DNA of 64,000 bases, from NCBI GenBank assembly GCA_027422505.1, contig JAPQWV010000680.1, forward strand, positions 62,001-126,000, in the 5' to 3' direction. The translations under genes were made by a program, and so were the position numbers. This stretch comes from Craterostigma plantagineum (lineage: Eukaryota; Streptophyta; Magnoliopsida; Lamiales; Linderniaceae). Position 1 is the first letter of the stretch. Every line of letters begins with the position of its first letter. The notes under the pieces were generated by a model. It was given only the letters and a program-made list of their open reading frames with translations. It was not told where the DNA came from and searched no databases. Below, one piece after another: positions 1 through 10,238 of this stretch.

Positions 1-376
1 GTATGTCGTTCAGATCTGTACGTCAACGTGATTCAAAGGGTTCCATGGGTATTCAGTTGTGTAGGTTGTTTATGGGTTGTTGGGTTCTTGGCGACTGGCG
101 TTGATATGCTTTGCTGATCATTGGCAGGCTGACCACTGAAATAATTATAATGCTTGTGCACGAAATTAAGACTTTTAGTTTCCTGCTTATTAGATTGCCC
201 GAAGAATTGATTTATGTCACAGGCTTTGAATAACTTCCTGGATTGTTAGTTGCTAGATAATCTGGTGTGGTGTGATGCTTTGAAGCATTTTTTCCTGCTC
301 TTGCCAGTGATAAGATAGCATTTGCGTCTTTCTTTCGTGTTTCTTGAATATAAAATCTTTCCTGGGACTCTGTCAG

Positions 377-1818
377 TTTAAGGAGATTGCCCAAGCATAT
401 GAAGTATTGAGTGATCCTGAAAAGCGAGAAATCTATGATCAATATGGCGAGGATGCCCTCAAAGAGGGAATGGATGGTGGGCATGGTCACAGCCCATTTG
501 ATATCTTTGAATCCCTCTTTTCAGGTGTTCCTTTTGGAAGCAATTTTTCTAATTTTCAACTTGCTATATCGCCTTGATTGGATCATTTTGAGCTTTTGCT
601 ATGACGTGTCCTCAGGTGGCGGAAGTAGCAGAGGTCGGAAGCAAAGAAGAGGAGAGGACGTTGTTCATCCTCTCAAGGTCTCACTCGAGGATCTGTACAA
701 CGGAACGTCGAAAAAGCTCTCCCTTTCTCGTAATGTTCTCTGCAAGAAGTGCAAGGGGTGAGCATTTTTCTTCTGAGAGCTCTATCTATCTGCTTTGATA
801 TTATAGCTAATATGCGATAATGTGTTCAGTAAAGGATCTAAATCTGGAGTTTCGACTACATGCCCGGGATGTCAAGGATCTGGGATGAAAGTCTCTATCA
901 GACGAATGGGTCCTGTGATCCAACAAATGCAACATCCTTGCGACGATTGCAGGGGAACTGGCGAAATTATTAATGACAAAGACCGTTGCCCACAGTGCAA
1001 AGGCGAGAAAGTTGTGCAGGAGAAAAAGGTTTTGGAGGTTCATGTCGAAAAGGGTATGCAACATGGACAAAAGATCTCATTCCCAGGGGCAGCTGATGAA
1101 GCGGTAACTTATAACTGCCTTCCGTGGATCGGACTTTCTGTTTTGAATTTTATCTCAACTTATCTTTTTTCTCAACTTTACCGTTTGCAGCCCGACACTG
1201 TCACAGGGGATATAGTCTTCGTACTGCAACAAAAGGATCACTCAAAGTTTAAGAGAAAGGGCGATGATCTATTCGTGGAACACACTTTGACTCTGACCGA
1301 GGCGCTGTGTGGCTTCCAATTCATCCTAACTCATTTAGACAACAGACAACTTCTCGTTAAATCTGAGCCTGGCGAAGTTATCAAACCTGGTAAGCAAGCT
1401 CGACAAGTACTACCCTCAGTTTCTTTTTACGTATGCCATTTTCTTTTCATTCTAATGCTATGGGTCTTCTATTTTCTTCCATTCCTCAGACCAATACAAA
1501 GCGATTAACGATGAAGGAATGCCCATGCACCAAAGATCGTTCATGAAAGGAAAGCTCTACATACACTTTGCAGTGGATTTCCCCGACTCCATCAGCCCAG
1601 ATCAGGGCAAGGCACTCGAGGCTGTTCTTCCTCGACGCCCAGCAACTAAAACAGAGATGGACTTGGATGAATGTGAGGAGACTACATTGCACGAAGTTAA
1701 CATGGAAGAAGAGAACCGTAGAAAACAGCACCAGCGCTCACAAGAGGCATACGAAGAAGACGATGATGATGATATGCATGGAGGAGGAGCTCAGAGGGTT
1801 CAGTGCGCTCAACAGTGA
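377..1818 (+). CDS. Type-I DnaJ/HSP40 co-chaperone, farnesylated (5' part outside window)
   Basis: Five exons are visible: 377-~534, 616-757, 830-1103, 1191-1389 and 1490-1818. The first starts inside the J domain (after the HPD region, which lies upstream of the window) at [21 protein letters not shown] Gly/Arg linker follows, then the zinc-finger region with four CxxCxGxG-type repeats ([32 protein letters not shown]), then the C-terminal substrate-binding domain. The protein ends in an acidic tail and CAQQ, a CaaX prenylation box seen in plant ATJ2/ATJ3/ANJ1 proteins. These stimulate cytosolic HSP70 ATPase; farnesylation tethers a pool to membranes. Splice phases join cleanly at every junction (for example KPD|QYKAI at 1389/1490). 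The only weak donor is at about 535 (gtgttc). Family and role are certain from motifs; the exact paralogue is not. Confidence 0.95.
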
Positions 1819-2330
1819 TTTCATGAGGAAGTAAGTATCGTATCCATTCTTTCCTCTTCCTTTAAGAGGAATCAGAAAGTGTGTTTATGTTGTTCGTTAA
1901 CCTTATCAATTATTATTATTTCTTATAGTTTAGATTGGATGGATTAAAATAGACTTCATGATTCTTAAGCACAATCATTCTTAAGCACAATCATGTTTGG
2001 ATTGGGTTTCTTAAAATTGAAGTTGATTTGCTTCTATGCTAGTCTTAAGTATGTGTATGTCATTCGAATCAATTAACCGTAAAACAATCATTTAACTGCC
2101 ACAAGTTAAAATATATACTTAGGTAGTCATGGAATTTAAACTTTTTACCAAGTGGGTTTTTTAATCATATACCTCAACCACTGGGCTAATTCAAGGGGAA
2201 AATAATATGGATTTTACCCATATAAATTGGCTTTAAATTAAGAGATTTTTCTTTTAAATATTATGGGCCTTTATATGCTTATAGTGTAGGTTGGACCGAA
2301 AGTAGCTTAGAGTGATTTGCTAAATTTATA
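1819..2330. other. 3' flank of the DnaJ gene; no gene seen
   Basis: AT-rich sequence without a plausible exon. At about 1957-1996 there is a short perfect tandem duplication of the unit ATTCTTAAGCACAATC, which may mark a replication slip or an excised element footprint. Confidence 0.6.
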
Positions 2331-2572
2331 CTACCTCCGTCCCAAACGATTTTGGACATTTGGAGTGGCATGGTTTTTAAGAAATTAAATATTTTAATAA
2401 TATAGTACCATTAAAAGATGAAAAAGTGTATATTTTGACACGTCTTTTAAGAATATTTAATATTATTATATTGATTGTTTGGGGTAGTTTTTTGCTACAA
2501 AAAGGAAATGTCCAAAACGGTTTGTGACATCCGATATAGTAAAATGTCCAAAACGGTTTAGGACGGAGAGAG
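2331..2572. mobile_element. Stowaway-like (Tc1/mariner) MITE
   Basis: Starts CTACCTCCGTCCCAAACG and ends with the inverted form CGGTTTAGGACGGAGAGAG. It is flanked on both sides by TA (2329-2330 and 2573-2574), the target duplication of Tc1/mariner elements. Length is 242 bp with no coding capacity. The right terminal region is internally repeated: the block AAATGTCCAAAACGGTTT occurs twice about 45 bp apart, so one end has been duplicated. Confidence 0.85.
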
Positions 2573-3727
2573 TATTACTTTTGATGCACATATAGAGTAG
2601 AAAGCTCTTTATGATTATTACGAATGTTGAATGTATATATGTAACTAAATAAATTATATAAAGAAGCTATTTGTGTTTTGTAGAATCATATCATTAATCA
2701 TAGAAAGATATTATATAGCTCTAATATTTTTTGTAATATTTTATAATAGTAATTAGTACAATACTTATTAATTATAATATTATATATGTATATTCTTGTT
2801 TATAACAAAGATTATATACAACGTTGGAAACAAAACAAAGGTTATACAACAACAGACAAGTGCCTAAGAGGAACACAGAAACTTGCAGACAAGCTTTTTC
2901 CATGACATGATTCGAATATGTATCAAATGCTCATATGTATATATATATACATAGTCACATATGCATCATTTACATTTCATTCGACAGATTCCTCTTGTAA
3001 AGACACAAAGGAGGCACAAAGGGACGACACTCTGCAAATTACAGCACAAAAATAAAAAAGATTGATACACAGTGATTCATTCACAGCAGATATATATCAC
3101 TGATCATTCAAAGCAGCAACTGTAAAATTTCTACATGCAAACAATAATTTGCTTAAATGAGATGGGACCTTATATAAATATATATGTATATATATTATGT
3201 GTACACACACACAAAAACACACACAGAGAAAGGCCACCCAACTACCAAGCAAGACCATGTTCTTACCCTTTGACCAGCAGCAAAAAACTGTTCAAGCGTT
3301 TTCTCTACCACGATTCTTCGTACTATATATAAAAGCACTTTATTTCTGCTACAACATTTAGGTGTAGCCCTACACACACGTGATAATAATATACATATTA
3401 TACATATATCTATATATACACACACATAAACTAGTTATTGGTCGTGTAGAGATATCTTGAAGTATAGTAACAGTTGATGTTCAACGGAGCTTAGATTAGA
3501 GACAGTTAAAGTGTAGCAGATTCCTATTGTTCGATTTTGGACAAGTCTTTCAGAAGTTAGATACGTGAACTATATAAAAAAAAACAGTAATAGCATTTAA
3601 TATTTAATTAATTACAAAACAAAGGACTCTATCAAGTGTCAATTACAACAATAGGGCACTGTGTAATTTTTATTACAAAGGTAGTCATCTTTATATTTTA
3701 TTTTCTTATTTTGAATTAATTTACGGG
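2573..3727. other. AT-rich intergenic stretch
   Basis: No gene recognised. It holds short AT and CA/TG simple repeats (about 2935-2955, 3170-3225 and 3370-3425) and no coding frame with any familiar motif. Confidence 0.5.
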
Positions 3728-4163
3728 ATCTTTACACATAAGTACCTAGTTGGATAAAAACTTGTAATTTAATATCCTGTCAGGATTATTTTATATATAG
3801 GTACATAACAGAATAAATTTTTTACACATAGGTACCCGATCCCCGAAAGTACACCATACAATACATTTGGGGTACCCTATATCAACACATTTGGGTATCA
3901 TATATAACAGAAAATGGTACGACGTATGCTTAATTTAGGTACGGTCTATGTAACACACAAGTATGCCTTAGGTACGACGTATGCTATATTTAGGTACCCT
4001 ATATCGACTTGTTATGTACGCAATATACACACAGAAAAAGTACGACATGACTAAAGAAACTGGTTAAAATTAAATTGGGTACCTATCTGTAAAATTTTCT
4101 GACATGGGTACCTATGTGTAAAAATTTTATCCAATTGGGTATTTTTCTATAGATTCACCTTAA
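3728..4163. repeat. GTACC-rich inverted-repeat element, copy 1
   Basis: Begins TTTACACATAAGTACC and ends with the inverted relative GGTACCTATGTGTAAA followed by TTTTATCCAATTGGGTA. The interior is full of GGTACC, GTACGACGTATG and similar units. Its left part aligns with the reverse complement of the right part of the element at 5404-5760, so this is a repeat family and not a chance low-complexity tract. No coding capacity. Class unknown; MITE-like. Confidence 0.6.
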
Positions 4164-4596
4164 TTTATTACATGCACAAAAAATTAAAAGGTATGCATTT
4201 TTATTTTCTTTCCTTTCCATAAATTAATTTTATAATCTAATTAAATAGGAATTAGAAATTAAACATAAGTTCTGCACAATAAAAAATAGTGGATTTTTAT
4301 TATTATGTCTTATAATGAATTCTTGGAAATTTCATTTTAAGAAAATCATTTTTGCAAATTACATAACGCTTCAAAAATAAATCGATTTGGTAGCTTAAAG
4401 ATTGGTAGCTTAAAGAAGTAGATCTAATTAAGTTTAACATCAAAATTTAATCAAGACCATTAAGTCGAATTGGTCAGGAATAAGATGTACTACAACTTAC
4501 TTTGAATCGATTTTTGAATTTTGCTCCGAAACCGAGAAAATCTACACGGATAAAAAAAAGGTAAGACCTATTTAACAAAATTCCACATAATTTATT

Positions 4597-5250
4597 AGGG
4601 GTATTCCAACAGTAAAAACCGAACCAAACTGATCTGAGATATCCCACACCGATTGGAGTTGGGAACAAAGCATGCCTTTATAAGGGCATGGACACCCCTT
4701 CCATTGACGCGTTTTAACGCCGTGCGGGTGGGCGGGAGTTCGGTAGGAAATCCGTAGTTAAGCGTGCTGGGGCTGGGAAAGAGTAGTACCAGGATAGGTG
4801 ACTACTTGGGAAGTCCTCTCAGCCAGGCAGCTTAACGCCCAAAGCGGACAATATCAATGCGAGCGACGTCTGGGCTGTTACTTGATCCAGCATTCGGCTA
4901 ACCGAAAATTTTAGTTTGAAAATTTTGAAACTGAATATCAAACTAGCCTTTTCTGTTCAGTTTGGTTTTTCTGTCTGATCAATTAACAAATTGATAACTG
5001 ATTTTTAATTAAAAAATTGAACGTCAATAAATATTTAATATTCTTTGTATGGTTACAGTTATATAGCAATATATGTATAAATCGATTTTTGGTTCCGGAC
5101 CTAAACGAAAAAAATTATAAAAAATTCAATACGAAATATCAAACTATACAATATCAATTCGATATTTTGAACGAAACAAAATTTTCTGTATTCATTAGAT
5201 CGGTTAAGCAAATTATGAATATTTCTAATAATTTAAACAATTAATTTTGA
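4597..5250. repeat. ACCGAACC-type repeat, split by a Cassandra LTR
   Basis: AGGGGTATTCCAACAG followed by AAACCGAACCAAAC at 4597-4630 resembles the end of the common plant repeat that starts AGGGGTGTTCATTCGG. A better copy ends at 59472. Beyond the inserted LTR (4635-4882), related text (ATTCGGCTAACCGAAAA, TTCAGTTTGGTTTTT) continues to about 5250. Extent is approximate. Confidence 0.4.
4635..4882 (+). mobile_element. Cassandra TRIM LTR remnant with 5S rRNA-like core
   Basis: The segment 4751-4823 is strikingly similar to the 3' half of plant 5S rRNA (GTTAAGCGTGCT, GAGTAGTACCAGGATAGGTGA, TGGGAAGTCCTC), including the internal control region. It sits inside typical Cassandra LTR text: TATCCCACACCGATTGGAG near the start, TATAAGGGCATGG, and AAGCGGACAATATCA plus GGGCTGTTA at the end. 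Cassandra elements are non-coding TRIM retrotransposons whose LTRs carry a 5S sequence with Pol III promoter boxes. Only one LTR is seen and its first bases are changed (TGAGAT rather than the usual TGTAAC), so it is probably a decayed solo LTR. Confidence 0.8.
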
Positions 5251-5403
5251 ATAGAAAATCAAATAGAAGCATAAAAAATTATGAAATTAAATAGAAAACA
5301 AATTATGGCTATACACAGTGCACACAATGCCTATTTTGTATAATCACTTTAAAAAGGATGCCTACAAGTCTAAATCACATATTTATATTCAGGCAGATAA
5401 TTT

Positions 5404-5760
5404 AAGGGGTATCTACACATAAATACCTATTAGAATAAAAACTTACAGATCAGTACATATGTGTGTATTGCGTACCGTAACACGTTGATATATGGTACCT
5501 AAATGTGTTTGTACGGCGTACCTAATGTGTAAATAGGGCGTACCTAAATGTGATAATACGGCGTACTATTTTCTAAACGTATTACGTACCACAATACGTT
5601 GATATAGGGTACTCAAATGTGTTGTATGACGTACCTGCGGCGAATCGGGTACCTATCTGCAAAAAATTTATCCTGTTAGGAACCTACATATAAAAAAATA
5701 ATGATAAAATACTAAATTACAAGTTTTTTTATGGATGAGATATTTATGTGTAAAAACCTA
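5404..5760. repeat. GTACC-rich inverted-repeat element, copy 2
   Basis: Same family as 3728-4163, in the opposite orientation: the right end read in reverse (TTTTTACACATAAATATC, then AAACTTGTAATTTA, then ATAGGTACCCGAT) matches the left end of copy 1 in order and spacing. The interior carries repeated GGCGTACCTAATGTG-like units. It directly abuts the Stowaway-like MITE at 5761. Confidence 0.6.
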
Positions 5761-5994
5761 CTCCCTCCGTCCCGATAACTTTTGTACATTTTACCAAATC
5801 GAACGTCCCACTATCTTTTATACATTTCCATATTTAGTAAAAAACTATCACACACAATCAATATAATAACATTAAATATTCTTAAAAGACGTACCACACC
5901 CATACACTTTTCTTCCTCTATATTATTAAAATATTATATTTTTTAAAAACCGAACCCAATTCCAAATGTCCAAAAGATACCGGGACGGAGGGAG
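5761..5994. mobile_element. Stowaway-like MITE
   Basis: Canonical ends: CTCCCTCCGTCCCGATAAC on the left and the inverted ATACCGGGACGGAGGGAG on the right, flanked by TA on each side (5759-5760, 5995-5996). Length 234 bp, non-coding. The termini are closer to the consensus than those of the copy at 2331, suggesting a younger insertion. Confidence 0.92.
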
Positions 5995-6567
5995 TAATTT
6001 AATCATTCAAGCATTAAATATAATAACAGAAATTCGTTTTCTTTGACCAAAGGGCCCAAAAGCTCATACAAAGAAAATATTTTGAATTGTGAAGGTTCAC
6101 TGCATAAGCGAGCGCGTGTGGCTCGCACTCTTCCTATAAGGCCTTCCTCGCGCGTGCCTTCAACGGCTGTACGAGGCGCGTGGAGATTGTTAGGAGATGT
6201 AATCGTAGGTGTGACTAATCGTCGTTGAATGGACCGAGGTGGGTCGGCCCAAATATCGATGGTTTTGGACTTTTTTGGTGTATCGAAATATGATTTAGTA
6301 GTAAATCGAAGTAATTTCGATTAATTAGATATACTATGTTGTACGGTACATCTGTTTTTCTTTCTTTGCTTCAATCATTCTATTTTAAATTCTAGCGATT
6401 TGCTACTGGGGATATAGGTAAGAGTAAAATTTCGTGGGATGAAAATGGTTTGTCTTAGACATAGGCTTTTCATTAGAGAAAAGAAAAATGAGTTAAAATG
6501 GTATCGTAGGATGTGAGGATGTATATAGTATATATCGGTATATGCAAGATTCAATACTAATTTATTG

Positions 6568-6955
6568 GGGGCAATTCGAAATCAGACCCGATTAAGGGTT
6601 TGATTTCGAATTCAGCCCCTGTTTGAGAATTTTTTAGTTTAAAGGACCCATTTTGTGTGGTGTAAAAAAGTGGTACTAAAGATATATGAACTGGTATAGA
6701 ATGATCGTTTTGTGTTACAAACTTTGGACATACTGGTATATCAAAGCAATAAAGTGGTACTGCAGAAAATAAACTGGTATCATATGCTCATAAACTGGTA
6801 CCGGATCATGGTTTTGCGGTACATAATTTCAACATACTGATATGTAATAGCAATGAAGTGGTACTACACAAAAATGAGTCCTTAAAACTAAATTTTTTGC
6901 CAAGAGGATCTGAATCCTAAATGATAGTTATGGAGGGCCTGAAATGAAAATGCTA
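6568..6955. repeat. TGGTAC-rich inverted-repeat element
   Basis: Left side TTTTTTAGTTTAAAGGACCC at about 6628 pairs with right side GAGTCCTTAAAACTAAATTT at about 6877. Between them lie repeated AGTGGTACT and AACTGGTAT units. The outer left flank also contains an inverted pair, AATTCGAAATCAGA and TTTGATTTCGAATT. No coding capacity; MITE-like, class not recognised. Confidence 0.5.
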
Positions 6956-8176
6956 ACTGCTTTATTTTCTACTATGCCTTTGAAGTGATGGTCTTTTAAT
7001 TGTGATTACGTACGACAACAATTTTTTATTAAGAATATCACAGCGAAACACTAACATTAGATGATCAACACAATACACGAGTTTTTTAACATAAATAATT
7101 TGTTAGAAGATCATGAAAGAAAATGTTACAAGATTGCAATTACTTTTTGGGATCCCTAGCCTGTAGGGAACGAAACTATCTTATTTTGTATTAAAACATC
7201 ATTCATAAATGTAACTCAATCTGAAATTTTATTGCATGTAAATAAACATGAAGTAGTAACATCAAAACTGAATAAATCTTCCACGATAACATAGTTCCAA
7301 ACCACAGCTAATTGAGCGCTCTAAAACCAAAAGTAAAATGCCAAGGATACAGTCAAATAATCTGTTAAACAAACAAGAGACGATATATTTAATGTGCTTG
7401 TTAATTGCACGTAATAAATAGTAATAGTGTACGTGATGTTTTTCTATTGAAAACACAATCTAAGGACCTACTTTTCTACAAGGACAGGACATAGCAGAAC
7501 AAACCCCAAAGCATTTTCATGAAAGAAGAAAAAAATAATAATAATAGTAAAAAGTACTAATAAACATAAAGCTTCTGATTCTGAACACTTTGCTGCAGTC
7601 TCTGTCCTCTAACCTGACACCTTTTACTACAGGGATATATATTCGTAGTTTAGTTAGAGAGAGAATTCTCCCTACACTACACCGTTCTTTTCTTATGGTG
7701 AAGTGAATTGATTTTCTCCTTTTAATCCATCGCCACATTAATGTCTTCCTTACACTTTGAACATATGAGGAATGCCATTTACACAGAAGCGAGCGGATAA
7801 AACGAAATAACAAGGTTAGAGCCCATTATATAATAATCTCCTCGATTCATATCATATATTCGACAGTTGTTTTCTTTTTTTTTTTTTCTTTTTCCTTAGT
7901 CATATCACGGTCAAACTTACAGAAGGATAGGAAAACGATGGTAGTGTAGTAAGTAGCAGCTGTATTCGTATTTATCGACACGCAAAGATTAGATACATAA
8001 ATACAGTGAGAGAAAGGGAGAAAGGGATTAAATACATATAACATTAGCATACATATGCGTACAGTAGTTCAGTAATTATTATTTGCAAGAGTGCCTGTGT
8101 GTGTGCCACACACTGTGTGGTGGGGGTTTTCGTTTGCTGATATAATATATATGTATATTATATATATAAGCGTAGC
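6956..8176 (+). promoter_or_regulatory. Upstream region of GIF1
   Basis: No gene recognised. AT-rich, with a TATATATATAAG-type stretch at about 8155-8170 directly before the GIF1 start codon and poly-T/poly-A runs. Presumed promoter and 5' UTR of the gene starting at 8177; no specific operator can be supported. Confidence 0.4.
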
Positions 8177-10000
8177 ATGCAACAGCACCTGATTCAGATT
8201 CAGCCATCGATGGCAGGCTACTATCCCTCTAACGTAACTACTGATCACATTCAACAGGTCAAGATAACAGCTCTTCTCTTCTCTACTCTTTTCTTCAATC
8301 AATCATTTATATTTGCTGTGTCTATTCTGCTGCTGTGTTTTACTTATCTTCTGTGCTTCTTATTTCTGCTCTTGCTTTGTCGATACATCGGTTATCTGCA
8401 AAGTGGTTTTGCAGAAGAGCAGTTGCCCTCCTTTGTTTTCCTTATCTTCAAGAAAACCTTTTGACATACATGTGTGTATTGTGTCGGCCTTTTAGGTTAT
8501 TGGGTTGTTCTTCGTTTGTGGGGGATTTCTTTTGCTTATTGCATGAAGTACGAGTATCTTTTTGTTGAGAAAAGATTGAAACTTGCATATGGGGTTTTGG
8601 GTTTTCAGGTGTCAAAAAAAATTGCTTTTTAGGGTTTTCTAGTTGCTTTACATGCCTTTTGTGCTGAGACACGTCGAATCTTATTATACTTACGTGTGCT
8701 TTTAGATTACCTCTTGTCAGCTTTGGTGATGAACATCGATTAGCCTTCTAGGGTTTATTGTACCAGCGATTTACTACTTCTTTCGTTGCAAAAGTTGATC
8801 TTTTTTTGATGGGTTTTTTTTTTTTGCCTTTTTGGGGTTTTGATTGAAGCGTCGGTTTCTTGATTTGTTCTAATTCTTGATACCAAAAGGGCGTTGTTTC
8901 TTTCAAGGAAGGAATATAAAAACAAGATGTATCATTGATCTAATTGCAGCAGCAGCAGCTTGTAGTAAATCTATGTACAGATGATCCCTTTTTACACATA
9001 TTCTATGTTACTGCTCTCGGAATCTGTAGTAGATCTAATATGCTCTCTGAGATGATTGTATGGCTTTGTTTCTCGTGTTTAACTTCATCTAAACCCGCCT
9101 CTTCTTTCAAGAACACTTGTTTCTCTCTTGTTTTTTGTTCTCCCCATTTCTGCGCTTATATGTTCGTTCTTGGTTCTAATTGCTCCATGGATTACCTTAC
9201 CATTGTTTCATCGTACTACGGGGCAGTATTTGGATGAGAACAAAGCACTCATTCTCAAGATCGTCGAGAGCCAAAACGCAGGAAAGCTAAGCGAATGCGC
9301 CGAGTAAGTCCCCAATATTGACTTGGTTTGATTTTCCTATGATTTACTTTTTCAATGAAATGTCCATAGGAACCAAGCTCGCCTTCAGAGAAACCTAATG
9401 TACCTAGCCGCCATAGCCGATTCACAACCACAGCCGCCTAATATGCACTCTCAGGTTTCTTCTGCCAACCATACACTCATCAAATTCTATTACATAACTT
9501 TGCAATTTACTTACCTTAAATTCACAAGCTAACATCTTTTCTCCTATCCTCAGTTCATGGGCAGTGGTATGTTACAGCCCGGGGCATCTCACTACATGCC
9601 ACCTCACCAGCAAATGAACCCTCAGTCACTAATGAGTGCTCGATCTTCTTCTTCTTCTTCTTCAATGTTCCATGGTTCACAGCCATACCCTACTCTTCAA
9701 CAGCAACAGGCCATGTATGGTGGGATGCTCGGTATGAGCCCAGGCTCGGGCTCGAGTGGTGGGCTGATGCTCCAAGGCGAGCCACAAGTTGGGACCAGCG
9801 TGGGCCTTGGGGTACAAGGCTTCCCTGAATTTATTCGCGGTGGTAATGGTAATAACAGTAATAATAATAATGGTGAAGGTGGGTCAAGAGGGTTTGGGTT
9901 AGTTGGGGGAAGCAAGCATGACATGGGAAGTGGTAGTGAAGGCCGGGGAGGAGATGGTGGCGAATCACTCTACTTGAAGAACAATGATGAAGGGAATTAG
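8177..10000 (+). CDS. GIF1: GRF-interacting factor 1 / ANGUSTIFOLIA3 (SNH/SSXT coactivator)
   Basis: Four exons: 8177-8257, 9227-9303, 9370-9454 and 9554-10000, giving 229 aa with all phases correct. The N-terminus MQQHLIQIQPSMAGYYPSNV and the SNH domain (YLDENKALILKIVESQN, GKLSECAENQARLQRNLMYL, AAIADSQPQ) identify the AN3/GIF1 branch rather than GIF2/GIF3. The C-terminal half is Gln/Gly rich with Ser and Asn homopolymer tracts and ends GGESLYLKNNDEGN, typical of GIF1. The protein has no DNA-binding domain; it pairs with GRF transcription factors and recruits SWI/SNF remodellers, promoting leaf-cell proliferation. The first intron is about 970 bp. Confidence 0.97.
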
Positions 10001-10238
10001 CCTAACCTGTGTGTGTTTTGTGTGTAAACTGCACTTGGGCAGTTCTACTACTGTGTTGTTATGCTGAACTTCATGTGTGCTGTATGACATATGTAGACTG
10101 AAGACTGTTTAGTAGATTATATCAAATATTTCTATTTCAATTACAGGTGATTAAGGTAGGGAAATGTAGGCAGGCAGGCATATGCATGAAATGCAAGTAG
10201 TGATAAATGTTATGAAAAATTACTGATGTTGCGCTTTT

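Noticed and set aside
4751..4823. 5S rRNA gene
   Set aside because: Only the 3' half matches and it lies in Cassandra LTR text; not a functional 5S unit. The same holds for 15705-15770 on the minus strand.
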